From Robiginitalea aurantiaca (GTDB taxonomy: Bacteria; Bacteroidota; Bacteroidia; Flavobacteriales; Flavobacteriaceae), in the NCBI RefSeq assembly GCF_030380815.1, contig NZ_JAUDUY010000003.1, positions 372,001 to 436,000 on the forward strand: a stretch of DNA of 64,000 bases. The letters run 5' to 3'. A program made the translations under genes and the position numbers. How positions within the stretch are numbered: the first letter of the stretch is position 1; each line of letters begins with the position of its first letter. The notes under the pieces are model-generated. The model was not told the origin of the DNA. It did no database searches and was given only the letters and a program-made list of their open reading frames with translations. This document shows positions 35,394-43,628 of the stretch, piece after piece.

Positions 35394-36136
35394 TGCACAG
35401 ATTCATTGAGGGACCAGTCGTATGGCAGAAATTCAATCGGTGTTGAAGGTTTCAGCCGTTTGTCTGTGTAGCGATTTAAATAATCCAGGAGGGAGACTCC
35501 GGCCGATTCGAAGTCTGCCCGGAACCATTTGAAGATTTTTGAGACTTGCGCTTTTTCAGGACAAATGACGTTCCGCTGTGGATCATTGATAAAGGCACGT
35601 GTGACACCCTCAAGCTGGGATTCGACCTCTGCTTCAGTGAATGCCTGTTTCGGAAGGGGCGGACAGGAAAAGGAGGCGCAATTGATCGCAAAGTGTATTC
35701 TTGGATCCTCCATTTTTCGCAGGATCTTATGTTCAATATCCCCCAGGGAATACAGGTCTTCTCCTACCTGTATCCACTTTCTTCCCCATGGCCTTTTTAT
35801 ATCCCGAATGCTCTTAACCGGATAATTCTCGAGAATCATGGCAATAGTACCCGCATTGTAGAGGTTGATAAAATAAGCCAGTCGTGCTTCCCGGGTCCAA
35901 TTTGGCTGGGGCGGGGTCTCTGACAGTTCTGACAAATACGACCGAAGGCTTTCCCGATCTTCCAGAAACCCTTTATAATTGACCATTCCATCATTGCTAA
36001 CGTGAGCCTTTAAAAGGGAATCCCAGGAGGCGTGGAGGTAGGGGCTGATATCCGTGTCCCCCTTCATACGCCCGGACTGAGCGTGAAGGCTGCCGAAAAT
36101 CAGAACCAAAGCCAGTATGTGGATACACCTGTTCAT
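35390..36136 (-). CDS. Exported DUF547 protein
   Basis: 248 residues from the ATG at 36136; this start gives a good signal peptide (cleavage after LHAQ) and avoids 35 extra residues reaching toward arsM. The DUF547 core includes ARLAYFINLYNAGTIAMIL, SLGDIEHKILR and RIHFAINCASFSCPPL. The conserved Asn, His and Cys residues recall thiol-protease-like folds but the function of DUF547 is unknown. It recurs in arsenosugar clusters of Bacteroidota and other phyla. It is exported, unlike its neighbours. Confidence 0.83.
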   Translation of the reverse strand: MNRCIHILALVLIFGSLHAQSGRMKGDTDISPYLHASWDSLLKAHVSNDGMVNYKGFLEDRESLRSYLSELSETPPQPNWTREARLAYFINLYNAGTIAMILENYPVKSIRDIKRPWGRKWIQVGEDLYSLGDIEHKILRKMEDPRIHFAINCASFSCPPLPKQAFTEAEVESQLEGVTRAFINDPQRNVICPEKAQVSKIFKWFRADFESAGVSLLDYLNRYTDKRLKPSTPIEFLPYDWSLNESVQ

Positions 36137-36200
36137 GATGTAGATTTCAGTGCCGGAGATCCGCTTTAGATTTCCCCCCCGAAAGAACCCTGACACCTTG

Positions 36201-37166
36201 TTAGCAGCACCCGCCACCATTATAATGCCAGGTGCTATCACTCACATAGATTTCAGCATCTAATTCTGAGAGTGCCTGAGCCGTTTTATCACAGACAGCA
36301 AGGGGTTGATTCTGAATCAGGACATGCCCTTTTTGATCGTCGAAATAGTCTTCTTTACCATAATACACCGCGCTTTTGCCCGTAAAAATACACGGGCCAT
36401 CTTCCGGCATGGGATCCTTAATGGCAGCGATCTCTATGGACTCTATGGGTATGAGTTCATCAACAGCGTAGTGGTTTGGACTCAATACCCTGTATAAACG
36501 TCGTGCGCGTACTTCAATGGTTCCGAACCCAACATCCGTCAGTATTTTGATGTAATCCTTTACCGGGATGCTGCCGCTCAGGCACAACGCTCTCAGGCGG
36601 TCATCATTGCGAAGCGCATCACTTAAGGGCACATCGCAAACCGGGTCGCTCATAACCAGACGGCCATGGGGCCTCAGCACCCGGTACATTTCCGCTACGG
36701 CCTTTCTCAGGTCTTCTTCTTTGAAAATGTTGAAAAGGCAGTTCTGAGCCGCGATATCTACACTTTGGTCCGCAATGGGAAGATTTAGTGCATCCCCCTG
36801 AACGAGTTCAACAAAATCTGACGAAAACCAGGGGTTCTCCGATTCAGCAATTTTAAAATTCTTTCGGCAAGCCTCCAGCATTTCCGTTACGACATCTACA
36901 CCGATCACCCCTGCTTTCTGCCTTGAAAAATAAGCGAACTGAAGCAGCTCCATGCCCCCGCCCACCCCGGCGTAAAGTATTTTTGGGTTTCCTGACAGAT
37001 CCTGGGCAGAAACTGTGCTTCCGCAGCCGTAATTCATCTCCTGCATGATTGTGGGGATGGATAGTCCAGGGAATTGCCATATCGGATTGGTAGTACAGCA
37101 AAGTCCGACATCCGGCTTTAAAGCGGCTTCTTTATAAAGATCGGAAGTAGCTTGAAGATAACTCAT
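36201..37166 (-). CDS. arsM: Arsenite methyltransferase, arsenosugar type
   Basis: 321 residues. SAM-binding Rossmann domain with ILYAGVGGGMELLQFA (about 63-78) and VQGDALNLP. Arsenic-binding Cys residues: GLCCTT near residue 23, NYGCGS about 48, QNCLFN and DPVCDVP. A C-terminal domain follows and the protein ends in WHYNGGGCC, the hallmark of the ArsM subfamily found with arsenosugar genes. It would methylate As(III), ending at dimethylarsenite, the substrate for sugar transfer. Lies 77 bases after the phosphorylase gene and 64 before DUF547. Confidence 0.87.
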   Translation of the reverse strand: MSYLQATSDLYKEAALKPDVGLCCTTNPIWQFPGLSIPTIMQEMNYGCGSTVSAQDLSGNPKILYAGVGGGMELLQFAYFSRQKAGVIGVDVVTEMLEACRKNFKIAESENPWFSSDFVELVQGDALNLPIADQSVDIAAQNCLFNIFKEEDLRKAVAEMYRVLRPHGRLVMSDPVCDVPLSDALRNDDRLRALCLSGSIPVKDYIKILTDVGFGTIEVRARRLYRVLSPNHYAVDELIPIESIEIAAIKDPMPEDGPCIFTGKSAVYYGKEDYFDDQKGHVLIQNQPLAVCDKTAQALSELDAEIYVSDSTWHYNGGGCC

Positions 37167-37243
37167 AAGGGTTTAAAATATTAAAGCGGTTACTTTGATG
37201 AATTAGTAGGGGTTCAGGAATATTGCTTACAACTGAAGTTGTG

Positions 37244-38059
37244 TTAAATTTCGGCAATCAGATTTCGGAATAGCGCAATCATATGTGGCTCTGCCTCACT
37301 GGCGATTTGTATAATCTCAGAAACATTGACCGGAGCAAGGTTGTCCGGGTCACATTCATCGGTGAGAACGGAAATGGCCGCAACAGGTAACTTAAGTTGA
37401 TTTGCAACGATGACCTCCGGTACTGTGCTCATTCCCACGGCATCCGCCCCAAGGGTTTTCAGCATCCGGTATTCCGCCCGTGTTTCCAGTTGCGGGCCTG
37501 TTACGGCTGCATAAACCCCTGTCCTCAAAGTAATACCGAGCCTTCGGCTGGTCTCCAGCAGGCCTTCTCTCAGGTCCGGATCGTAGGGGTCACTCATGTC
37601 TATAAACCGGTCCCCGAAGTCGGTAACATTTTTAAATGCCAAAGGGGATCCCCCCTGCAGGTTGATGTGATCCTCCAGAAGCATCAATTCCCCTTTTTTG
37701 AAGTTCAGGTTTACGGCACCGGCCGCATTGGAAATTAGTAGTTTCTTTATCCCTAGGCGCTGCATAACCCTAATGGGATAGGTGACTTCGGTTAAGCTGT
37801 AACCTTCGTAAAGATGGAAGCGGCCCTGCATCACGACAACCTTCTTTCCTTCCAGGTTCCCGTAAACTAGTTTCCCGCTATGGAATTCCACCGTGGCCAA
37901 TGGAAAAAACGGAATCTCATGGTAATGCGCGATATGGGCATTCTCAATGTCATCTGCCATACGCCCCAGGCCCGAACCCAGAATGATACCTATTTCAGGT
38001 TCGATAAATCCTTTTTCTTTTAATAAGGTTGCCGATGCCGATAGTTGCTTTTCTGTCAT
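37244..38059 (-). CDS. Purine-nucleoside phosphorylase
   Basis: 271-residue trimeric-type PNP: GIILGSGLGRMADDI, the phosphate loop, LLISNAAGAVNLNFKKGELMLLEDHINL, TGPQLETRAEYRMLKTLGADAVGMSTVPEV with the base-binding Glu, and ISVLTDECD. Its start overlaps the TIGR04282 gene by 4 bases. PNP releases purine from a nucleoside with phosphate; in an arsenosugar pathway it could remove adenine from a dimethylarsinoyl-deoxyadenosine intermediate. That role is inferred; ordinary purine salvage is the alternative. Confidence 0.9.
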   Translation of the reverse strand: MTEKQLSASATLLKEKGFIEPEIGIILGSGLGRMADDIENAHIAHYHEIPFFPLATVEFHSGKLVYGNLEGKKVVVMQGRFHLYEGYSLTEVTYPIRVMQRLGIKKLLISNAAGAVNLNFKKGELMLLEDHINLQGGSPLAFKNVTDFGDRFIDMSDPYDPDLREGLLETSRRLGITLRTGVYAAVTGPQLETRAEYRMLKTLGADAVGMSTVPEVIVANQLKLPVAAISVLTDECDPDNLAPVNVSEIIQIASEAEPHMIALFRNLIAEI

Positions 38060-38679
38060 TTTATTTTTTTTGCAAAAGTTTCGAAAACAGGGATTCCTGC
38101 GATGTCTTCGTACTGGTCAATGTCATTTCGAACGGATAGTTGGGATACCTTTAAATCCTTCAGGTCTTCCAGGGTATCTTTGAGTACGGTGTGGGTTCCC
38201 CAGGCTTTATTGCGGAATAGTTTTGGGATTGGGCCTTTGAGGCCCAGCAGGTAGTAGCCCCCATCCTGGGCGGGGCCAAGCACGACTTCCGCCTCCATGA
38301 ATCGGTTAAAAGCTTCCTTGAGATCGGAAGTGTTCAGGTTATACATATCACTCCCAATAATGAGTACTTCGGAATAGCCTGCCTCAAAGGCATCTTCAAA
38401 AGCATTTTGCATTCGCTGGCCCAGATCTGTGCCCTCTTGTAGCTTGTAGCGAAAGGTCTCGGGATCCCAGATAGTACCATTTCCGAGGTGCTCACTGAAA
38501 TAGACCAGTTTGTCTGCGTCATTGAGTTTGGCAGTTATCGCAGCGGTATGTCGAAGTAAGATAAGGTAAACCTCCAGGGCGGCCTGATCGCCAATAGTAG
38601 CAGCCAATCTGGTTTTACATTTTCCGGGAACAGGATTCCTGGTGAAGATAAGAAGTGCACGGGAGGAGGTCCTCAACAA
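38056..38679 (-). CDS. TIGR04282-type nucleotidyl/glycosyltransferase (arsenosugar-associated)
   Basis: 207 residues of the CofC/MobA-like GT-A fold: ALLIFTRNPVPGKCKTRLAA at the start, LIIGSDMYNLN (Asp metal site), VLGPAQDGGYYLLGLK, and FRNKAWGTHTVLKDT. Database models tie this family to arsenosugar clusters. The only possible starts are TTG codons at 38679 or 38676, since an in-frame stop lies just upstream. First gene of the five-gene operon, preceded by a -7 box and a 13-codon upstream reading frame. Confidence 0.84.
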   Translation of the reverse strand: MLRTSSRALLIFTRNPVPGKCKTRLAATIGDQAALEVYLILLRHTAAITAKLNDADKLVYFSEHLGNGTIWDPETFRYKLQEGTDLGQRMQNAFEDAFEAGYSEVLIIGSDMYNLNTSDLKEAFNRFMEAEVVLGPAQDGGYYLLGLKGPIPKLFRNKAWGTHTVLKDTLEDLKDLKVSQLSVRNDIDQYEDIAGIPVFETFAKKIK

Positions 38680-38714
38680 GTCTCAGTGTTGTTAAAACTA
38701 CCCAAACGTTCCAT
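38673..38714 (-). CDS. 13-codon upstream reading frame before the TIGR04282 gene
   Basis: ATG at 38714 encodes MERLGSFNNTETC and its TGA overlaps the TTG start codons of the next gene in another frame. It lies inside the predicted leader. Translation of this frame could deliver ribosomes to the poor TTG start. It may be chance. Confidence 0.25.
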   Translation of the reverse strand: MERLGSFNNTETC

Positions 38715-38744
38715 GTAAACGGAATGAGGGTATGCGTTCAACTA

Positions 38745-38752
38745 CAAAGATA
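38745..38752 (-). promoter_or_regulatory. -7 box of the arsenosugar operon
   Basis: TATCTTTG on the minus strand fits TAnnTTTG; a TTTT stands about 18 bases upstream as an imperfect -33 box. Transcription would start near 38738 and run through TIGR04282, PNP, arsM, DUF547 and TIGR04283. No arsenic-responsive ArsR gene or obvious ArsR box was seen. Confidence 0.45.
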
Positions 38753-38877
38753 TCATTTAGACGCCATAAAAATGTGGTCTTCCGGGCTTTCTGAATTTAG
38801 GTATTGGGTATCGGATTCCCGCTGTATCAAAGGACCGCGGGAAAACCTGTGGCTGAACCCGATTTGCTTAGTGAATA

Positions 38878-39009
38878 TTAATACTCCACCAGGCGGGTAG
38901 CATAGATGACAATGGCCATAAGATAAACCCAGAAGAGTATAGCTCCACGGTACCGGTGCACCGTATTGGCAATTTCGGCAAAAAACGAGAGGGTTGGGTT
39001 ATTTTTCAT
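38878..39009 (-). CDS. Tiny membrane protein, paralogue of its neighbour
   Basis: 43 residues, MKNNPTLSFFAEIANTVH and so on, with one hydrophobic helix (about residues 23-38) ending in IYATRLVEY. It resembles the 56-residue protein encoded just upstream: both have a short amphipathic N-terminal part with an E-(I/L)-x-N-x-x-x-R pattern and a helix ending V-(I/V)-Y-A-x-x-x-R-L. Single-helix proteins of this kind are probably subunits or regulators of a membrane complex; function unknown. Confidence 0.6.
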   Translation of the reverse strand: MKNNPTLSFFAEIANTVHRYRGAILFWVYLMAIVIYATRLVEY

Positions 39010-39081
39010 AATAATAGTGTTCGCGTAAAAGAGTCAATTATCAGTTTCGTCAGTCTGGGTAACCTGATCCCAGATAAAGGC

Positions 39082-39252
39082 TTATACAAAAGCGTAACCG
39101 GTGGCTAGTCTGAATACAAAAGCGTAGACAACGGTAGCGATCATTGCAAAGCTGAACCATGCAAAAGCCTTAAAAGAATTTCTAATGATAAAATTTCCAA
39201 GTTCTCTGAATGCTTCAAAATAAAGATCTCTAAGAAGTAGTGTTGTTTTCAT
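39082..39252 (-). CDS. Small membrane protein (DUF6747-like)
   Basis: 56 residues from the ATG at 39252, which gives MKTTLLLRDLYFEAFREL rather than seven extra residues. An N-terminal amphipathic segment is followed by one membrane helix (about 31-50) with MIATVVYAFVFRLATGY. I recall similar short flavobacterial proteins annotated DUF6747, with moderate certainty. A paralogue of 43 residues follows after 72 bases. The coding sequence carries a 12-base direct repeat (TACAAAAGCGTA on the plus strand) from the doubled YAF motif. Confidence 0.65.
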   Translation of the reverse strand: MKTTLLLRDLYFEAFRELGNFIIRNSFKAFAWFSFAMIATVVYAFVFRLATGYAFV

Positions 39253-39335
39253 GTCGTAGGATTTAGGATTCAATTACAAATTTCAGGTCTAAAGAGATAT
39301 CAGGCCAGTGAAATGGACTGACCCCTTATATTATC

Positions 39336-39385
39336 GATGAAATGCACTTTCCATTTCCACTTATCGAAAAAACCTGCATTTCATC
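39336..39385. repeat. 11-bp inverted repeat in a divergent promoter region
   Basis: GATGAAATGCA (39336-39346) and TGCATTTCATC (39375-39385) are perfect inverted copies 28 bases apart, each preceded by TTATCGA in direct orientation. They lie between the small membrane-protein genes (minus) and the ABA4-like gene (plus), and may be paired binding sites for one regulator or a hairpin. Confidence 0.4.
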
Positions 39386-39505
39386 CCCGGAGTATAATTT
39401 TGCACACAAGGGGCATGTGTGGGAAAACACCGATGTTTGGTGCGTTCGGGACCTTGCCATATCTTCTTTGGTACTGGTTATCAGATGGTGTATCTTACTA
39501 TCGTA

Positions 39506-39955
39506 ATGACCGGATCCTTTGAAACTATTTTTTCGATTGCCAATGCCTGGATTTTGCCTGGCTGGCTTTTATTGCTATTTGCCCCGTCCTGGAAGTATAC
39601 CGGTAAGATGGTGTATTACCTGATCATCCTGGCGCTGGCTATCACTTATGCGGTGTTGTTATTTGGAGATTTGGGGAGTTTCGATCCTGAAGCGGGTTCT
39701 TCATTGGAGGCCCTGGCGAATGCATTTGGATCCCCTCGGGTTATCCTGATCGGTTGGATACATTATTTGGCCTTTGATTTATTTGCAGGGCTTATTATTG
39801 CCAGGGATGCGCGGAGGATCGGGTTGAATCGATTTTTAATGATCGTTCCCCTGTTTTTCACCCTGATGACCGGGCCCTTCGGCTTGCTGGTTTACTCTTT
39901 GATACGAATCGCTCATACCCGTAAGCTGGATATCCCTTTTGAGGATCAGGGATAA
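39506..39955 (+). CDS. ABA4-like membrane protein
   Basis: 149 residues from the ATG at 39506; the upstream in-frame extension is not protein-like. Four membrane helices with the ABA4 features: NAWILPGWLLLLFAP in the first, FDLFAGLIIARDARR and the closing TGPFGLLVYSLIR. ABA4 is needed for neoxanthin formation in plants; in bacteria related DUF4281 proteins are of unknown role, possibly carotenoid modification, and marine flavobacteria make zeaxanthin. A -7-like TAATTTTG lies about 105 bases upstream. Convergent with the S9 peptidase gene. Confidence 0.82.
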   Translation: MTGSFETIFSIANAWILPGWLLLLFAPSWKYTGKMVYYLIILALAITYAVLLFGDLGSFDPEAGSSLEALANAFGSPRVILIGWIHYLAFDLFAGLIIARDARRIGLNRFLMIVPLFFTLMTGPFGLLVYSLIRIAHTRKLDIPFEDQG

Positions 39956-39968
39956 AAGGGAGGCGGAC

Positions 39969-40006
39969 CCGGGGGGTTACGCTAACACAGTAACCATAAG
40001 CCCCGG
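39969..40006. terminator. Bidirectional terminator-like hairpin
   Basis: CCGGGG (39969-39974) pairs with CCCCGG (40001-40006) and inside it GGTTAC (39975-39980) pairs with GTAACC (39990-39995), with a 5-base bulge. It lies between the ends of two convergent genes. No long T tract follows. Confidence 0.5.
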
Positions 40007-40007
40007 C

Positions 40008-42221
40008 TTACCTTCCTCCGGGAGGGCAATGAAGTTTAAGGTAGTTTGTGTACATCGTTGAAAGATGCTCCCACGTCCCTTCTCCTTCACTAAAACCATG
40101 CGATCGGTTCGGATAGGGCATAAACTGGAATTGTTTGTTGTGTTTTATCAACTCGTTGATCAGCAACTCCGCATTTTGGTAATGGACATTGTCATCTCCG
40201 GTTCCATGGATGTAGAGCAAGTTGCCTTCCAGCTTCCCGGCGTGCGTTACAGGTGAGCCTGCGATAAAGTCTTCTCTGTTTTCCTGGGGTAAGCCCATAT
40301 AGCGCTCCTGATAAATGTTGTCATAGGTCAGCTGATTGGCCACAGCCGCGAGTGAAATCCCTGTCTTGTATATATCCGGGTGTTTAAACATCAGGTTCAG
40401 GGTTGCTGACCCCCCTCCGCTATGGCCCCATACGGCTACGCGTTCTGAATCGACGAAATCCCATTTCAGGATTTCCCTGGCTGCCATAGCCTGGTCCCTG
40501 ATATTTACTACCCCAATTTTTCGATAGATGGATTTTCTCCATTCCCTTCCCTTGGGAGCAGGGGTGCCCCGGTTATCCAAGGAAATATAGATATATCCGT
40601 CATCGGCCATATTCCCTTTGTAAAACCAATTCCGACCGACGTTATACGCGTCGTTCACCGTTGTTCCCGCAGGTTCGGTATAGACGTAAAATACGATAGG
40701 GTATTTTTTAGACGGATCAAAATCGGTTGGTTTGACCATCCATCCGTCCATTTCAATATTGTCTGCTGTTGTTATGGTAAAAAACTCTGCGGTTGGCTTT
40801 TCTTCCAGTTCCCCAAGTTTGGCGAGAATGCTTTCTTTCTCAGTCAGGGCTTTGTGATTGACAACTTTTATAAACTCCTTGGCCCTGGGCGTATGGTGGT
40901 TTGAAAACGTATGCTCTGCGTAGGTGCCGTTCGAGGAGAATGAATAATCATGGGTACCCTTGAGGCTTTCCGGGGATACAAGCTCATTTTTTCCTTTTCC
41001 GTTCAGTCTGGACCGGTATAAATACTTTTGGGTGGCGTTATCCGGGGATGCCAGGTAATAGACGAATCCTTCTTTGGTATTGATGTGCTTCAAATCTATG
41101 ACGTCGAATTCGCCCTTTGTGATGAGCATCTCCGGCTTACCCTCAAGGGAAACCTGGTACAAATGCCGCCAACCGTCTTTTTCGGAGGCCCACAGGATAT
41201 TTTTGTTTTTATCCAGAAAACTGAATCCGTTGGTGTAGTCTATGGCATAGGGATTCCCGACTTGAAACATGTCTACCCAGGCCTCGTCCGACTCCTGGTG
41301 AATCGATTTCGTATTTCCATTTGAGGCGTCCGCGATGTACAGTGTACTCTGGTTCTGCTTTCGATTCAATTGCTGAAGCAAAAGCTCGTTGGTCCCCGGG
41401 ATATACTCCATACGGACCAGGTAGTTTTGGGCGGGGTCCCCCGGGACCTCCATCCATTTTGTTTTGGCATCTGAAAGCGCAACAACTCCAACCCTGCAGA
41501 CAGATGGGGTTTCACCTACTTTAGGGTATTCCAGCGGGACTAACTGAGAATAGATTTCCTCGGTGTTGTTTATCATGTAGAACTTTTTAATATCCCCTGC
41601 ATCGATCTGCCAGTAGGCAATGGATTTGCTGTCCGGACTCCATCGAAAGCCATCTCTGCAGAAAAATTCTTCCTCATATGCCCAATCAAAGGTTCCGTTT
41701 ATCAGGGAAACCGTGCCGTTGGTTGTAAGGGCTTGAATGGCGCCGGATTCATAGTTTTCACTGTATAAGTTGTTCCCCGAGACATAAGCGATTTTGTTTC
41801 CGTCAGGTGAGAATTTCGCAAACATCAGGGAGGCCGATGGGAGGTTTTTCCCGAGCTGCTTCAGTGTATTGGTTTTAAAGTCAAAAACCCAGTAATCCCC
41901 TTTTGTGTTCAGCCTCCAAACTCTCTGCGTATTGGTAAACAACAGTATTTTTTGCTGATCCGATGAAAATGAGAAATGGGCCACTTCCAGGGGTTCTGAA
42001 TGGCCTTCAGGGGTTAATTGGGTTTTGGAAATGACGGTTTTTGCCTCATGATCCGGCAGGGTATAAGTCCGCAACTCATTGTTTTCCAGTTTAAAATAGG
42101 AATCCCCGTCGTTTGTCCAGTTTACCTGGGCTGCCCCCGTAAAGTAAAGGCATAAAAGGCAAACAAATAAAAGGGTTTTAAAGGTCTTCTTAGGCATGGG
42201 TAGTTGATTTTTAAGCTTCAT
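40008..42221 (-). CDS. Exported S9 prolyl oligopeptidase-family peptidase (DPP IV-like)
   Basis: 737 residues with a signal peptide (cleavage about TGAAQ); the ATG at 42197 is an equally good start. A DPP IV-type beta-propeller (about 40-470) with WAYEEEF, the double-Glu motif for substrate N-terminus binding, precedes the alpha/beta-hydrolase domain. Catalytic Ser is in WGHSGGG, Asp in GTGDDNVH and His in NRSHGF. It removes X-Pro dipeptides from peptides in the periplasm. Monocistronic. Confidence 0.9.
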   Translation of the reverse strand: MKLKNQLPMPKKTFKTLLFVCLLCLYFTGAAQVNWTNDGDSYFKLENNELRTYTLPDHEAKTVISKTQLTPEGHSEPLEVAHFSFSSDQQKILLFTNTQRVWRLNTKGDYWVFDFKTNTLKQLGKNLPSASLMFAKFSPDGNKIAYVSGNNLYSENYESGAIQALTTNGTVSLINGTFDWAYEEEFFCRDGFRWSPDSKSIAYWQIDAGDIKKFYMINNTEEIYSQLVPLEYPKVGETPSVCRVGVVALSDAKTKWMEVPGDPAQNYLVRMEYIPGTNELLLQQLNRKQNQSTLYIADASNGNTKSIHQESDEAWVDMFQVGNPYAIDYTNGFSFLDKNKNILWASEKDGWRHLYQVSLEGKPEMLITKGEFDVIDLKHINTKEGFVYYLASPDNATQKYLYRSRLNGKGKNELVSPESLKGTHDYSFSSNGTYAEHTFSNHHTPRAKEFIKVVNHKALTEKESILAKLGELEEKPTAEFFTITTADNIEMDGWMVKPTDFDPSKKYPIVFYVYTEPAGTTVNDAYNVGRNWFYKGNMADDGYIYISLDNRGTPAPKGREWRKSIYRKIGVVNIRDQAMAAREILKWDFVDSERVAVWGHSGGGSATLNLMFKHPDIYKTGISLAAVANQLTYDNIYQERYMGLPQENREDFIAGSPVTHAGKLEGNLLYIHGTGDDNVHYQNAELLINELIKHNKQFQFMPYPNRSHGFSEGEGTWEHLSTMYTNYLKLHCPPGGR

Positions 42222-42309
42222 TATTACAATTGGAAAGTCAATTTTTATCCTGTATTTGGCCGGGCCGGCAAATCAATGTCGTATACTGTTTAGAGTATGT
42301 TTCTAAGCG

Positions 42310-42819
42310 CTATTCCTGATAGGCTCCTGAGGAGTAGGTCAGTTCATAACTATGGGTATAGATCTCGAAGACGATGCCGAAAGGATCCTCCACATAGACC
42401 ATTTTATAAGGTTTTTCGTTCGGGTAGTATTCGCGAATAGGCATCCGCTGTTTCCCGCCATGTGCAACAATTTTTTGCGTTAAAGCTTCAATCTCCGGGT
42501 CCTGTACACAGAAGTGGAAAAGCCCGGTGTTAAACGGATTGAACTCAGGGGCTTCCTTCATTCCATGGGGGAAAGCGAACAATTCGATCCCTATTCCGTC
42601 TGAAGTGGACATATGGGCGATTTCAAAGGCTTCCCAATCCGTTCCGAAAACATCGATGCACATTTGCCCTATGGCCGTTTCACTTTCCTTCAGGACTTTT
42701 GAAGGGGGCATAATGAGATACCACCCCATTACTTGACTATAAAAATCTACCGCCTTTTCAATGTCCGGAACGGTAATGCCGATGTGTGAAAAAGACCTTG
42801 GGTAATTTGAGTTGATCAT
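42310..42819 (-). CDS. VOC-family (glyoxalase-like) protein
   Basis: 169 residues from the ATG at 42819; the upstream extension lacks similarity to the fold. Starts with the typical SHIGITVPDIEKAVDFYSQVMGW and contains FHFCVQDPEIEAL and the C-terminal VYVEDPFGIVFEIYTHS with a conserved Glu. The HIGI His, central His and last Glu could bind metal. Substrate unknown; lactoylglutathione lyase or a dioxygenase-like activity are possible. Confidence 0.82.
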   Translation of the reverse strand: MINSNYPRSFSHIGITVPDIEKAVDFYSQVMGWYLIMPPSKVLKESETAIGQMCIDVFGTDWEAFEIAHMSTSDGIGIELFAFPHGMKEAPEFNPFNTGLFHFCVQDPEIEALTQKIVAHGGKQRMPIREYYPNEKPYKMVYVEDPFGIVFEIYTHSYELTYSSGAYQE

Positions 42820-42914
42820 ATTGTGAGGTTTTATCTCGTTTTCAAAGAGCGGCCCTGACCCGGGCTTACGAAAGTATTTCATGGAATTACAATCCCATGC
42901 CAATCCATTTCTTT

Positions 42915-43124
42915 TTACGGTTCTTCAAATGCCAGGATCCGCTTCTGAAGGGCTTCGTTTTCCCTTTCCAGAGTTTGTACTCTGGTTTCCAGGGCTTTGA
43001 TCTGCTCCTGGGACTGTGCGATTTCAGTTTCGAGTTTCTGAAGTCGTTCTTCTTTGTTTGGATTCATATTGCAGGCCGTAATTGAGACCAATAAGGCTGC
43101 AATGAGAAGTGTTTTTTTTATCAT
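42915..43124 (-). CDS. Small coiled-coil lipoprotein
   Basis: 69 residues from the ATG at 43124, which gives a lipoprotein leader MIKKTLLIAALLVSITACN with Cys about 18. The rest is one heptad-rich helix (KLETEIAQSQEQIKALETRV). The layout resembles Lpp-type or SlyX-like envelope lipoproteins, but no family can be named. Monocistronic or read with the VOC gene downstream. Confidence 0.65.
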   Translation of the reverse strand: MIKKTLLIAALLVSITACNMNPNKEERLQKLETEIAQSQEQIKALETRVQTLERENEALQKRILAFEEP

Positions 43125-43270
43125 GATTACGGGGTGAATAATGGTTTCAAAGGCCATGTACAAAATGATATGCAGGCCGAAAGTTTCGGACCCACATGGT
43201 TCCGGAACAAAATTTCAATCCCAGAATGTCTTCGTGCTTTACGTATTCCAATGGAAAATCTAATGTGCTC

Positions 43271-43486
43271 CTAAGTCCGGTTCAAGGATTTGTCTTTCCG
43301 GTATCTTATAAATAAATATACCAAAGAAATGAAGGCAACCATGATATAGGCCAGAAAAGCCACTTCCAGATTAAAATAGTAATCCAGGAGAAGAAAGGGC
43401 AAAGCGAAAACTACTGTGGCTACAACGATCAAAAGGAGCAGGGTAAAAACGCTGAAAGAGCCTTGAAGTAATTTTTTTGTCGTCAT
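43271..43486 (-). CDS. Small two-helix membrane protein
   Basis: 71 residues from the ATG at 43486. Two hydrophobic helices (about 12-36 and 42-60) joined by a short turn with DYYFN, then a basic tail YRKDKSLNRT. I do not recognise the family. It is the downstream neighbour of a decayed small frame at 43629-43808 and the PSD-like lipoprotein. Confidence 0.6.
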   Translation of the reverse strand: MTTKKLLQGSFSVFTLLLLIVVATVVFALPFLLLDYYFNLEVAFLAYIMVAFISLVYLFIRYRKDKSLNRT

Positions 43487-43628
43487 GGGATTTGTGTTGA
43501 CTTGGCGCAATGATTGAAAATTTGGAGCTGTCCAGATAAAATGCAGCGGCTCCTAAAAATAAGGAAAAAATAAATACCCCGGGGAAGCATCCATTTGAGG
43601 GAAGTCAGCAACTAACTGCTTTTATTTA

